The translations under genes were made by a program, and so were the position numbers. This document shows, in pieces, positions 8,625-17,249 of a stretch of 64,000 nt of DNA (its first letter is position 1; each line of letters opens with the position of its first letter). The stretch spans positions 312,358 to 376,357 of the forward strand of contig NZ_QDKO01000043.1 in assembly GCF_003094615.1 (NCBI RefSeq), given 5' to 3'. The DNA is from Caulobacter radicis (GTDB lineage: Bacteria > Pseudomonadota > Alphaproteobacteria > Caulobacterales > Caulobacteraceae). The notes beneath the pieces are model-generated. The model did no database searches. It saw nothing but the letters and a program-made list of their open reading frames with translations, and was not told the DNA's origin.

Positions 8625-9808
8625 TGACTGCCAATCCAAAGACGGGGGGACGTCGCCCCCTGGCGGGGATAAAGGTGCTGGCCGTCGAGCAGTACGGCGC
8701 CGGCCCCTACGCCACCCAGCTGATGGCCGAGCTGGGGGCCGAGGTCGTCAAGATCGAGGCCCCGGCCATGGGCGGCGACGTCAGCCGCGCCACCGGCCCG
8801 TTCTTTCTCGGGCAGGCCGACAGCCAGTTCTTCCAGACCTTTTCGCGGTCGAAGAAGTCCATCGCGCTCGACATCAAGACACCCGAGGGCCGCGCGACCT
8901 TCGAGCGTCTGGTGGCGCAGGCCGACATGGTGGTCGACAACCTGCGCGGCGACCAGCCCGGCAAGCTTCGTCTCACCTACGACGACCTGAAGGGCGTCAA
9001 TCCCGCCATCGTCTGCGGCCACCTTTCCGCTTACGGGCGCGGCAACAGTCGGGCCGGCTGGCCGGGCTACGACTACCTGATGCAGGCCGAGGCCGGGCTG
9101 ATGAGCCTGACCGGCGAGCCGGACGCGCCGCCGGCGCGGCTGGGCGTGTCGATGGTCGACTTCATGACCGGGACCATGCTGGCCTTCGGCGTGGTCAGCG
9201 CCCTGCTGTCGGCGCGCACGACGGGGCAGGGCTGCGACGTCGACGTCTCGCTGTTCGACGTGGCCTTGCACCAGCTCTCCTACCCCGCCGTCTGGGCGAT
9301 GAACGAGGGCTACAAGGTCCAGCGCCTGCCGCGCGGAGCCCACCCGTCGATCGCGCCGTCCCAGGCGGTGAAGACGGCCGACGGCTGGGGCCTGGTCATG
9401 TGCCAGACACCGAAGTTCTGGGAAGCGCTGTGCGACCTGGCCGGCGCCGCCGCGCTGAAGGCCGACCCGCGCTTTGCCGACATCCCCAGCCGCCACGCCA
9501 ACCGTCCTGCCCTGAGCGAGGCGATGGACGTCCTGTTCGGGACGCGCACGACAGCGGACTGGACCGCCCTGCTCGGCGGCAAGGTCCCGTTCGCACCGAT
9601 CCTGGAAATGATGGACGCGCTGGACAACCCGTTCGTGGCCGAGGTCGGCATGCGCGACGTTGTCGACCATCCTGATCGAGCGGAAGGCTTGGCCATGCTG
9701 GCCTGCCCCGTGAAGATCGACGGCGAGCGGATGCCGGGCGCCCGGGCGCCGAAGCTGGGCGAGCACACCGACGAAATCTTGAAGTCCATTGGGGGAGCTG
9801 CCTCGTGA
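8624..9808 (+). CDS. CaiB/BaiF family III CoA-transferase (1)
   Basis: 394 residues. The N-terminal Rossmann motif 'LAGIKVLAVEQYGAGPYATQ' and 'LGAEVVKIEAP' are typical, and the catalytic aspartate lies in VSMVDFMTGTM. Family III transferases move CoA between organic acids through an aspartyl-CoA thioester, so this would activate a carboxylate at the cost of an existing thioester. The ATG at 8624 overlaps the upstream stop. A second, distantly related transferase follows with a GTGA overlap, so the two may form a heteromer or serve different acids. Confidence 0.93.
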   Translation: MTANPKTGGRRPLAGIKVLAVEQYGAGPYATQLMAELGAEVVKIEAPAMGGDVSRATGPFFLGQADSQFFQTFSRSKKSIALDIKTPEGRATFERLVAQADMVVDNLRGDQPGKLRLTYDDLKGVNPAIVCGHLSAYGRGNSRAGWPGYDYLMQAEAGLMSLTGEPDAPPARLGVSMVDFMTGTMLAFGVVSALLSARTTGQGCDVDVSLFDVALHQLSYPAVWAMNEGYKVQRLPRGAHPSIAPSQAVKTADGWGLVMCQTPKFWEALCDLAGAAALKADPRFADIPSRHANRPALSEAMDVLFGTRTTADWTALLGGKVPFAPILEMMDALDNPFVAEVGMRDVVDHPDRAEGLAMLACPVKIDGERMPGARAPKLGEHTDEILKSIGGAAS

Positions 9809-10914
9809 AGCTGGAAGGCGTCCGCGTCCTCGACCTGTCGTTCTTCCTGCCGGGGCCGATGCTGACCCTGATGATGGCCGACCACGGCGCGGACGTGCTG
9901 AAGATCGAACCGCCCGGCGAAGGCGATCCCGCGCGCGAGATTGGCTATCGCAAGAACGGCGCGAGCGTCTGGTTCCGCAACACCAGCCGCGGCAAGCGCA
10001 GCCTGCAGGTCGACCTGAAGTCCGCCGAGGGTCGCGCCCTGCTGCTCGACCTGGCCGCCGAGGCCGACGTGGTGGTCGAGGCCTTCCGGCCTGGCGTGAT
10101 CCGGCGGCTGGGGTTCGACTACGAGGCCGTCAAGGCGCGCAATCCGGGCATCGTCTACGTCGCCATCTCGGCGTTTGGCCAGACCGGTCCCTATCGCGAC
10201 CGTCCCGCCCACGACATCGCCGTCCAGGCCCTGGCCGGCATGGTGAGCCTCAGCGAAGGCTTCGACGGCAAGCCGACCCCGCCCAACATGCCGGTCGCCG
10301 ACGCCCTGGCCAGCCTCACCGCCCTGTCGGGCGTGCTGATGGCCCTGCTGCGGCGCGAGAAGACGGGCCTGGGCGACTATGTGGACGTGGCCATGTACGA
10401 CAGCCTGCTGGCCTGGACGCCCAACGTCACCGGCAAGATCTTCGCGACCGGTGAGGCGCACGTTCCCAAGGACGAGCGCTCGTGGGGCGGCAACGCCATG
10501 TACGGCCTCTATGAGTGCGCCGACGGCCAGTGGATCTGCCTGGGCGGCTCCGAAGTGAAGTTCGCCCGCAACCTGCTGGCGGGTCTCGATCGTCTTGATC
10601 TTCTGCCCTATGCCGAGCTTCAGCCGGGGCCTGGCCAGGAGCCGCTGCGGGCCTTTCTGCGCGAGGCTTTCGCCGCCAAGACCCGTGCAGAATGGGAAGC
10701 CTGGTTCGAAGGCCGCGACGTCTGCTTCGCCCCGGTGCGAACCTTGAAGGAAGCCTTCGAGGATCCGGCCCTGGCAGCGCGGGGCATGCTGTCGCGCGAC
10801 GCCGAGGGCGCTGAGATCGTCGGCACGCCGATCCTGTTCGCAGCCGAGCCGGCGGTCATCGACCCGGTTCCGCCTGTCCTGGGCGCGGGTCCGGCGGGAT
10901 GGCGGGACCGGTAG
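9805..10914 (+). CDS. CaiB/BaiF family III CoA-transferase (2)
   Basis: 369 residues starting at GTG inside the previous gene's stop (GTGA). Motifs include 'VRVLDLSFFLPGPM', 'HGADVLKIEPPGEGDPAR', 'FGQTGPYRDRPAHDI' and PVADALAS, where the aspartate is the predicted nucleophile. It belongs to the same broad family as its neighbour but is not a recent duplicate. It closes the first block of the operon; about 360 bases without a plus-strand gene follow. Confidence 0.93.
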   Translation: MKLEGVRVLDLSFFLPGPMLTLMMADHGADVLKIEPPGEGDPAREIGYRKNGASVWFRNTSRGKRSLQVDLKSAEGRALLLDLAAEADVVVEAFRPGVIRRLGFDYEAVKARNPGIVYVAISAFGQTGPYRDRPAHDIAVQALAGMVSLSEGFDGKPTPPNMPVADALASLTALSGVLMALLRREKTGLGDYVDVAMYDSLLAWTPNVTGKIFATGEAHVPKDERSWGGNAMYGLYECADGQWICLGGSEVKFARNLLAGLDRLDLLPYAELQPGPGQEPLRAFLREAFAAKTRAEWEAWFEGRDVCFAPVRTLKEAFEDPALAARGMLSRDAEGAEIVGTPILFAAEPAVIDPVPPVLGAGPAGWRDR

Positions 10915-11276
10915 CCTCCCCCTTCCAAAAGCTCGTCACCCTAGCCAGAGCGCCGGGGCGACGAGCAAGTTGGAAGAGGAAGACGTCAGGATCCCGTCCG
11001 CTCGCGCTCCATCTGGGCCAGAAGCATCGGCCCGGCCTCCATCAGCAAGAACGCGCTGGTCAGCAACAACAGAACACGCATCAGCATGGCGGCTCTCCTG
11101 CATCGCGGACCGTTCCCCCCGGAAGGTCCGCGAACGGAAGGCTGAACGCGTCTCGTCCCGTCGTGACGGGGATTTCGCGTTTGCTCGACTGGCGGACAGC
11201 GGCGCGGTTGTCCGCTGTGCGCGCAAACCCGAACGCCGCGCCAAAGAGCGGCCGGCGCCGCTGCTAGCGTCGCCGC
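10915..11276. other. Intergenic stretch with one small ORF
   Basis: This 362-base gap separates the CoA-transferase from the MmgE/PrpD gene. Apart from the 33-codon minus-strand ORF described separately I see no gene in it. It presumably holds a promoter for the second half of the plus-strand cluster, but no clear -35/-10 pair is visible. Confidence 0.5.
10986..11087 (-). CDS. Small hydrophobic protein, 33 aa
   Basis: A 33-residue frame starts at ATG 11087 behind a good ribosome-binding site (AGGAGAG, about six bases upstream). It reads MLMRVLLLLTSAFLLMEAG and then a short charged tail ending ERERTGS. One strongly hydrophobic segment of about 16 residues suggests a single-pass membrane peptide or an uncleaved signal. 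I do not recognise it. It is opposite in strand to the genes on both sides. Confidence 0.5.
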   Translation of the reverse strand: MLMRVLLLLTSAFLLMEAGPMLLAQMERERTGS

Positions 11277-12632
11277 ATGATCGCCGCGCAAGCCCTTGTC
11301 GACCACGCCCTTTCCCTGCGCTGGGACGCCCTGCCCGACGCCGTGCGGGCCGATGCCCGCCGGCTGCTGCACGATGCGGTGGCTGTCGGGGCGGCGGGCG
11401 CTGGAGCGGCCTATTCCGACGCGATCCTGACCGCCGCGCGCGGCTGGGGCGGTGAAGGCGACGGTCTCGTGCTGGGTCGCCCGGGCGTGCGCCTGGCCCC
11501 GGCCCAAGCGGCCTTCGTCAACGCCTTCCAACTGCACGGGCAGGAGTATGACTCCGTCCACGAAAAGGCCGTGCTGCACCCCCTGCCGACCATCGTGCCG
11601 GCCCTGATCGCCGAGCTCGATCGCTCGGGTCCTTACAGCGGGGCGGAGGTGCTGGCGGCCATGGTCGCCGGAGTGGACGTGGCCGTAGCGCTGGGGGTCG
11701 CTGCAACGACGCCCCTGCGCTTCTTCCGGCCGGCCACGGCGGGGGTCTTCGGCGCCACGGCCGCCCTGGCCCGCCTCAGGCGTCTGCCGCGCGAGACGGC
11801 GATGGACGCCATGGGCTACGCCCTGGCCTTCAGCAGCGGCACGATGCAGGCCCACACAGAAGGCAAGCCCGCCCTGCCCGTCCAGGTCGCCGCCGCCGCC
11901 CGCTCGGCCCTGCAGGCGATCGATGTCGCGCAGGCGGGCCTGCCCGGTCCAAGCGACTGGCTGGAAGGACCGTTCGGCTACCTGCCGCTGTTCGAGGCCG
12001 GGTTCGACCTCGGGCCGGTGCTGGCTGACCTCGAGGACCGGCGCCGCATCGCCGAGGTCGCCTGCAAGCCCTTCCCCACCGGCCGCGCCTGCCACGGCGG
12101 CCTGGTGGCGATACGCGAGCTCGCGACCAGGCACGGCGTGACCCCCGCCGACCTCGACAGCCTGACCTATTTGGCCCCGCCGCTGATCCGCCACCTGGTG
12201 GGCCGGGTCGCCAAGCCGGAGATGGACACCGCCTACGCCCGCCTGTGCCTGCCCTACCTCGCCGCCGTCATGCTGACCCGCGGTCGCGTCGGCCTTGACG
12301 ACTACACGGTCGAGCGCCTGAACGAACCCGAGGTGCTGACCCTGGCCGCCCGCATCGTCGTGGAAAGCGACGGCAATCCCGATCCCTCCGCCTTCGTGCC
12401 GGCTCGCGCCGTCGCGCGCCTCAAGAACGGCCGCGAGATCGTGCTCGACGTCACCGCCCAGTTGGGCTCCTCCGAACTCCCGATGAGCCGCGACGAGCAC
12501 CTCGAAAAGGCCCGCTCGTGCCTGGCCTTCGTCGGCCTGGAGGCCGTCCACGCCCCGCTGGCCGACCTCTTCGACCGCTTCGACACCCTGGCCGACGCCC
12601 GCGAGGCCTTCCTCCTCGCCAGCGGCGGCTGA
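11277..12632 (+). CDS. MmgE/PrpD family protein
   Basis: 451 residues, normal length for the family that includes 2-methylcitrate dehydratase and cis-aconitate decarboxylase. Visible landmarks are 'NAFQLHGQEYDSVHEKAVLHPLPTIVPAL' (split region near residues 81-110), 'MDAMGYALAFSSGTMQA' and 'KPFPTGRACHGG'. It most likely dehydrates or isomerises a tricarboxylic or hydroxy-dicarboxylic acid. Within the island it could act before the aconitase-like pair encoded at 18564-20335. The exact reaction is not evident. Confidence 0.9.
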   Translation: MIAAQALVDHALSLRWDALPDAVRADARRLLHDAVAVGAAGAGAAYSDAILTAARGWGGEGDGLVLGRPGVRLAPAQAAFVNAFQLHGQEYDSVHEKAVLHPLPTIVPALIAELDRSGPYSGAEVLAAMVAGVDVAVALGVAATTPLRFFRPATAGVFGATAALARLRRLPRETAMDAMGYALAFSSGTMQAHTEGKPALPVQVAAAARSALQAIDVAQAGLPGPSDWLEGPFGYLPLFEAGFDLGPVLADLEDRRRIAEVACKPFPTGRACHGGLVAIRELATRHGVTPADLDSLTYLAPPLIRHLVGRVAKPEMDTAYARLCLPYLAAVMLTRGRVGLDDYTVERLNEPEVLTLAARIVVESDGNPDPSAFVPARAVARLKNGREIVLDVTAQLGSSELPMSRDEHLEKARSCLAFVGLEAVHAPLADLFDRFDTLADAREAFLLASGG

Positions 12633-12649
12633 GCTCCCCAAGGTTACGC

Positions 12650-14047
12650 ATGTCCCACCAGACCTACTGGCAGTCGCTCGACTATCCCGCCATCGTCGCC
12701 GACCATCCGATCGGCGACGCCTTCACTCGGTTCGCCACCACCACCAGCCGCGACGAGCTACGAGCGCTGCAGAACCGCCTGTTCCTGCGCTGCGTGGACC
12801 GGGCCTGGAAGACGCCGTTCTACCAGCGCCTGTGGGGCGCGGCCGGCATCCAGCCAGGCGACATCCGCTCGCTCGACGACCTGCCCAGGCTGCCCAGCTT
12901 CGACAAATCCGACATCATGGCCTCGCTGGAGCGCAATCCGCCGTTCGGCGACTTCGCCGGCTTCGAGGGCTATCCGGACGGCCAGCGGCCGCCGGTGATG
13001 CTGCACACTACTTCGGGCACGACAGGTTCGCCCCAGGTGCTGCTGTTCGGCCCCAAGAGCCGCGAGGTGCAGAACCTGCTGCTGGCCCGCAACTATCAAT
13101 TCCAAGGGTTGGCTCCAGACGACGTGGTCCACTCGGTCTACGGCCACGGCATGATCAACGGCGGCCACTATGTGCGCGAGGCCGTTACCCGCTGGACCAG
13201 CGCCGTCTTCCTGTCGGCCGGCACCGGGGTAGAGACCCGCTCGGCCCAGCAGGTCGAGGTGATGAAGCGCTTCGGCGCCACGGTGCTGGTGGGTTTTGGC
13301 GACTACCTCAAGAAGCTTGCCGATACGGCGGTCGAGATGGGCATCGAGCCGGGCCGCGACATTCCCGTGCGGCTGATCTCGGCTCACCTGGGCCGCGAGG
13401 ACCGCGCGGCGATGGAGAAGGCCTGGGGCGGCGCCAAGTGCTTCGACTGGTACGGCGTGGGCGACACCGGCCTGATCGCCGGCGAAGGCCCCGACCGCGA
13501 CGGCCTCTACGTCCACGAGGACGCCCACTACCTGGAAATCTGCGACATCGACACCGGGGCGGCCGTGGCTCCGGGCGAGCTGGGCGACATGGTGGTCACC
13601 TGCCTGTTCAAGGACGACCTCTATCCGCTGATCCGCTTCAACACCCATGACGTGACGCGGGCGATCCCCAAGCCGTCTTCGATCGACGTAGTGTTCCAGC
13701 GGATCGAGGGGTTCCTGGGTCGCTCGGACAACATGGTCAAGATCCGCGGCATCAACATCTTCCCGCAGGGCGTCGGCGCGATGCTGGAGCATGCGCCGGC
13801 CTTCGCGGGCGAGTTCATCTGCCGCGCGCGCCGCGATGCGACGGGCCGCGACAGCTTCGCCGTCACCGCCGAGACCACGGCCGATGTCGGCGAATGGCGG
13901 GATATCGCGAGCTTCTATGGCGAGATCCTCAAGCGCAAGATCGGCATCGAGGTCGAGGTCGAGCTTGCGCCCAAGGGCGCCACCGCCGGCCTGACCCAGA
14001 TCGACGTGCGCCAGAAGCCTATCCGCCTGATCGACGAGCGCTACTGA
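12650..14047 (+). CDS. PaaK-like phenylacetate-CoA ligase family enzyme
   Basis: 465 residues of the adenylate-forming superfamily. The phosphate-binding loop is HTTSGTTGSPQ (about residues 122-132), followed by 'YGVGDTGLIAGEG' and 'GFLGRSDNMVKIRGINIFPQG' of the C-terminal subdomain typical of PaaK-type ligases. It should make an acyl-CoA from a free acid, ATP and CoA, and so provides an ATP-driven entry besides the two CoA-transferases. The ATG at 12650 was chosen because the open frame before it overlaps the MmgE/PrpD gene. Confidence 0.9.
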   Translation: MSHQTYWQSLDYPAIVADHPIGDAFTRFATTTSRDELRALQNRLFLRCVDRAWKTPFYQRLWGAAGIQPGDIRSLDDLPRLPSFDKSDIMASLERNPPFGDFAGFEGYPDGQRPPVMLHTTSGTTGSPQVLLFGPKSREVQNLLLARNYQFQGLAPDDVVHSVYGHGMINGGHYVREAVTRWTSAVFLSAGTGVETRSAQQVEVMKRFGATVLVGFGDYLKKLADTAVEMGIEPGRDIPVRLISAHLGREDRAAMEKAWGGAKCFDWYGVGDTGLIAGEGPDRDGLYVHEDAHYLEICDIDTGAAVAPGELGDMVVTCLFKDDLYPLIRFNTHDVTRAIPKPSSIDVVFQRIEGFLGRSDNMVKIRGINIFPQGVGAMLEHAPAFAGEFICRARRDATGRDSFAVTAETTADVGEWRDIASFYGEILKRKIGIEVEVELAPKGATAGLTQIDVRQKPIRLIDERY

Positions 14048-14048
14048 G

Positions 14049-15380
14049 GTGAGCGGCTTCTCCGATCCCCTAGTTGCGGCGGGCGTTGCGGGCCTGCCGG
14101 CGCTTTATGCCGCCGGCGCCAGCCCGGTCGATGTGACCGAGGCCTATCTGGCCCGGATCGAACGGCTGAACCCAGCTATCAACGCCGTGGTCGAACTGGA
14201 CGCCGCCAGCGCTCGCGCCGAAGCGCGCGCCAGCGCCCGGCGATGGGCGGCGGGACAGCCGCTGTCGCCGATCGACGGCGCGCCGATCGCGGTGAAGGCC
14301 AACATCGCCGTCGAGGGCCTGGCCCACACCGCCGGGATCAAGGCCTACGCCCGCAATATCGCGCCGGTCGACGCCGCCTGTGTCGCGCGCCTGCGGGCGG
14401 CGGGCGCGGTGATCCTTGGTACGCTGAACATGCACGAGGCCGCGCTGGGCGCGACCAACGACAACGCCTTCCTGGGCCGCTGCGAGAACCCGCACCGCGC
14501 CGGCTTCACCCCCGGCGGCTCGTCGGGCGGCTCGGCGGCGGCCGTGGCGGCGGGGCTGTGCGCCGCCGCACTTGGCACCGACACCATGGGCAGCGTGCGG
14601 CTGCCGTCGTCCTACTGCGGCGTGGTCGGCTACAAGCCGGCGCTGGGCGCGATCCCAACCGACGGCGTCATGGCGCTGTCCTGGACACTCGATCACGTCG
14701 GCGTCCACGCCCGTTCGGTCGAGGACGCGGCGCTGGTCGTGCGCGCTTGCGGCGTCGAGGAAGGGTCCACGACCGACGAACGACCGCTGGCGGTGCTCGA
14801 TCTCGACGGTCTGGTGACGCTGGAACCGGCGGTGGCGGCCAACTTCGCCCGTACCCTCGATAGCCTGACGGCCGCCGGCTGGCGGCTGGAGCGGCTGCGG
14901 ATCGACGACCTGGACCTCGGCGCGCTGCGCCGCGCCGGCCTGCTGATCAGCGAGGTCGAGGGCGGTATCGAGCATCGCCGCGCCCTGGCCCTGGACCCGG
15001 AAGGCTTCACGCCCGAGCTGCGCTCGCTGCTGGCCTGGGGGGCGAGGCAGACGCCGCCCCGGCTGGCCGAAGCCTATCGCCTATTGACTGAGAGCAAGCG
15101 CAAGATTCTTGAACTAACAAAGCCATATGCCGGAATTCTGACCCCGACGACACCGCAACAAGCCTTCGCCTTCAGCGCCCCGGCGCCTGCCGGCCAAGCC
15201 GACCTGACGGCCTTGGGCAACGTGCTGGGCGCCCCGGCGTTCGCGCTGCCCGCCGGCGAGGCCGACGGCCTGCCGCTGTCGCTGCAGGTGATCGGTATGG
15301 CCGACGGCCCTACCCAGGCCCTGGCCGCCCGGCTGGCTCGCGCCCTGCCCCCGGCCACCGTTCCGGAGACCTTCCGATGA
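14049..15380 (+). CDS. Amidase, amidase-signature family
   Basis: 443 residues starting at GTG one base after the ligase stop. The Ser-cisSer-Lys site is visible: Lys in PIAVKANIAVEG, 'GGSSGGSAAAVAAGLCAAALGTD' split across the signature, and Ser in GSVRLPSSYCG. These enzymes hydrolyse carboxamides to acid plus ammonia. Sitting next to a CoA ligase, it could release the acid that the ligase activates, and it fits with amide-type products of the CE4 hydrolases. Its stop overlaps the next ATG (ATGA). Confidence 0.92.
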   Translation: MSGFSDPLVAAGVAGLPALYAAGASPVDVTEAYLARIERLNPAINAVVELDAASARAEARASARRWAAGQPLSPIDGAPIAVKANIAVEGLAHTAGIKAYARNIAPVDAACVARLRAAGAVILGTLNMHEAALGATNDNAFLGRCENPHRAGFTPGGSSGGSAAAVAAGLCAAALGTDTMGSVRLPSSYCGVVGYKPALGAIPTDGVMALSWTLDHVGVHARSVEDAALVVRACGVEEGSTTDERPLAVLDLDGLVTLEPAVAANFARTLDSLTAAGWRLERLRIDDLDLGALRRAGLLISEVEGGIEHRRALALDPEGFTPELRSLLAWGARQTPPRLAEAYRLLTESKRKILELTKPYAGILTPTTPQQAFAFSAPAPAGQADLTALGNVLGAPAFALPAGEADGLPLSLQVIGMADGPTQALAARLARALPPATVPETFR

Positions 15381-16159
15381 CCGCCTTCGCCGAAGGGGCG
15401 CTGACCCTGGCCATCGACGGCGACGTCGCGACCCTGGCCTTCGACCGCCCCGCCAAGCGCAACGCCATCACCCTGGCCATGTGGCGCGCCCTGCCCAACG
15501 CCTGCGCCGCTTTCGCCACGTCCCGCGCCAAGGTTCTGGTCGTCACCGGACGAGCCGGTCATTTCGCGGCCGGGGCCGACATCGGCGAGTTCGAGGCGGT
15601 GTATGCGACGCCAGAAAGCGCCGCCGACTACAACGCCGCCATCGCCCTTGGGATCGGTGCGATCGCCACGCTGGAAAAGCCCGTGCTGGCCGCCATCGAA
15701 GGCGCCTGCGTCGGCGGCGGCCTGGCCGTCGCCCTGGCCTGCGACCTGCGGATCGCCGCGCCGGACGCGCGCCTGGCGATCACGCCCGCCAAGCTCGGCC
15801 TGACCTACAGCCTGGAAGACACCAAGCGCCTCGTCGACGCCGTCGGGGCCTCGGCGGCGCGGGACATCCTGTTCACGGGCCGGTTGCTGGGGGCTGAAGA
15901 AGCTTTGCGGCTCGGACTGATCGACGCGGTGGAGACCGACGTTCCGGCGGCCGCGGCCGCCAAGGCTGCCGATATCGCGGCGGCTTCCCAGGTGACGGTC
16001 CGGGCGATCAAGGCGACGATCCGAGCCATCCTGGCCGGCGCCGTCGAGGACGACGCCGCGACCCGCGCGGCCTTCGTGGCCTCGGTGTCCGGGCCGGACT
16101 TCATCGAGGGGCGCACGGCGTTCCTGGCCAAGCGGAAGCCGGTGTTTCCGGAGCGGTGA
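15377..16159 (+). CDS. Enoyl-CoA hydratase/isomerase family protein
   Basis: 260 residues of the crotonase fold. Signatures include 'FDRPAKRNAITLAMW', the oxyanion-hole segment 'GRAGHFAAGADIGEFE' and 'AAIEGACVGGGLAVALACDLRIA'. The second catalytic glutamate position in crotonase-type hydratases is not obvious, so it may be an isomerase or hydrolase. It is translationally coupled to the amidase and ends the first plus-strand operon. Confidence 0.9.
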   Translation: MTAFAEGALTLAIDGDVATLAFDRPAKRNAITLAMWRALPNACAAFATSRAKVLVVTGRAGHFAAGADIGEFEAVYATPESAADYNAAIALGIGAIATLEKPVLAAIEGACVGGGLAVALACDLRIAAPDARLAITPAKLGLTYSLEDTKRLVDAVGASAARDILFTGRLLGAEEALRLGLIDAVETDVPAAAAAKAADIAAASQVTVRAIKATIRAILAGAVEDDAATRAAFVASVSGPDFIEGRTAFLAKRKPVFPER

Positions 16160-16170
16160 GCCCTCCTTCA

Positions 16171-16393
16171 CCCCTCTCTCATCGAGAGAGGGAGGGGCCC
16201 GCGCCGCAGGCGTGGGAGGGTGAGAGGTTATAATCTCTCAGGATCGAGCGCGGTTGTTCCGCGCATGTTTGGTTGGCAAAAGCTTCGACGATTCAAGGCG
16301 ATGTCGCGGCCTATTGAAGTCGGCAAGCGGTGAAACCTCTCCCCCTCCCACCGCTTCGCGGCGGGCCCCTCCCTCTCTCCAAGAGAGAGGGAT
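16171..16393. repeat. Pair of inverted palindromic repeats
   Basis: Two copies of a roughly 58-base element lie in opposite orientation (about 16171-16229 and 16333-16393). Each contains two hairpins, one from CCCTCTCT...AGAGAGGG and one from a GC-rich arm near CCCACGC. Between them is GAGAGGTTATAATCTCTC, itself a palindrome. The elements sit between the convergent enoyl-CoA hydratase and hypothetical genes and may serve as terminators. Confidence 0.75.
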
Positions 16394-16406
16394 TTGGTTT
16401 GCGCCC

Positions 16407-17129
16407 CTACCGCTGCAACTCCACCAGCTCGTACCAGGTCTGCATGTAGCCGCCGACGCCGCCCTTCACGAACAGCGAGTGCTCGTCGGCCGTGACCCAC
16501 ATGTCGTAGGTGGGGTGTTCGCCGTCCTTGCTGACCATGCCGCCGTCCTCGCCGAGGAAGCGGAAGCGGCGGCAGGCGAAGGTCCCGGCCGGAGTCGTGG
16601 TCTCTTCCTCGCCGACATATTCCAGCGTGATGCTGCTCTCGACGATCTGCGGCGGGGTGGCGCCCCGGTGGTCGACGGACGGCAGGAAGATGCGCAGCTT
16701 GCGCTTGTGCGGCCCCTTGGCGACGTCCATCACCTTGCAGATGTAGGCGTCGCCGATGATCGGATGGGTGCCGAAGCCGTCGAAGAAGCCATTGGTCGGC
16801 ATTTTCTGCGACAGGCGGCCGATCGACGGACCGTAGCTCTCGCACTCGATGAAGTCCTCCGTGAACCGGAACCAGCCCGAGCCCATGAACCGGTCACCGA
16901 CCGTCAGGCGCAGGTGCAGGTCCATCGGCCGGCCGTGCTCGTCGAGCGAATAGATCGCGTCGCGCAGGACGGTGGGATCGGGCTCGTCGATCTCGCACTG
17001 AGCGCGGATCGTCACCTTGCCGTCGGTGTGGCGGGTCATGGCGAAGTGCTCGCGCCCCCGCTCCTGGCCTTCGCGGCCCGGCTTGCGCGAGGTGTAGAGG
17101 ATCTTGCCGCGGATGGTCTGGTGCTTCAT
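16407..17129 (-). CDS. Uncharacterised 240-aa protein
   Basis: 240 residues with no signal peptide or membrane segment. The sequence is rich in beta-strand patterns (for example 'GRPMDLHLRLTVGDRFMGSGWFRF' split over residues 60-90, 'TPAGTFACRRFRFLG' and 'YDMWVTADEHSLFVKG'), suggesting a lipocalin- or DUF3108-like barrel that could bind a hydrophobic or carboxylic ligand. I cannot name a family with confidence. It is downstream of the broken dehydrogenase on the same strand and embedded in the catabolic island, so a role there is likely. Confidence 0.75.
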   Translation of the reverse strand: MKHQTIRGKILYTSRKPGREGQERGREHFAMTRHTDGKVTIRAQCEIDEPDPTVLRDAIYSLDEHGRPMDLHLRLTVGDRFMGSGWFRFTEDFIECESYGPSIGRLSQKMPTNGFFDGFGTHPIIGDAYICKVMDVAKGPHKRKLRIFLPSVDHRGATPPQIVESSITLEYVGEEETTTPAGTFACRRFRFLGEDGGMVSKDGEHPTYDMWVTADEHSLFVKGGVGGYMQTWYELVELQR

Positions 17130-17135
17130 GGCGGT

Positions 17136-17249
17136 CTCGACTGTGGAACCGCCCTCATCCTTCGACAGGCTCAGGATGAGGGCTACGGAAACGGCGGTTC
17201 AGTCGAGATCCTCACGCTGAGCTTGTCGAAGCGCGAGGACCTCGCTCGA
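17136..17249. repeat. Nested palindromic repeat element
   Basis: An outer inverted repeat (CTCGACTG-T-GGAACCGCC at 17136-17153 against GGCGGTTC-A-GTCGAG at 17193-17207) encloses the hairpin CCTCATCCTTCGACAGGCTC...AGGATGAGG, and a second hairpin with CTTGTCGAAGCGCGAGGAC follows. The motif 'cttcgacaggctcaggatga' is a recurrent intergenic repeat type in Caulobacter-like genomes. It lies between the 240-aa protein gene and the end of the dehydrogenase pseudogene. Confidence 0.65.

Noticed and set aside
10986..12641. 551-codon minus-strand frame across the MmgE/PrpD gene
   Set aside because: Composition is shadow-like over the real gene; only its last 33 codons, with their own ATG and ribosome-binding site, look genuine.
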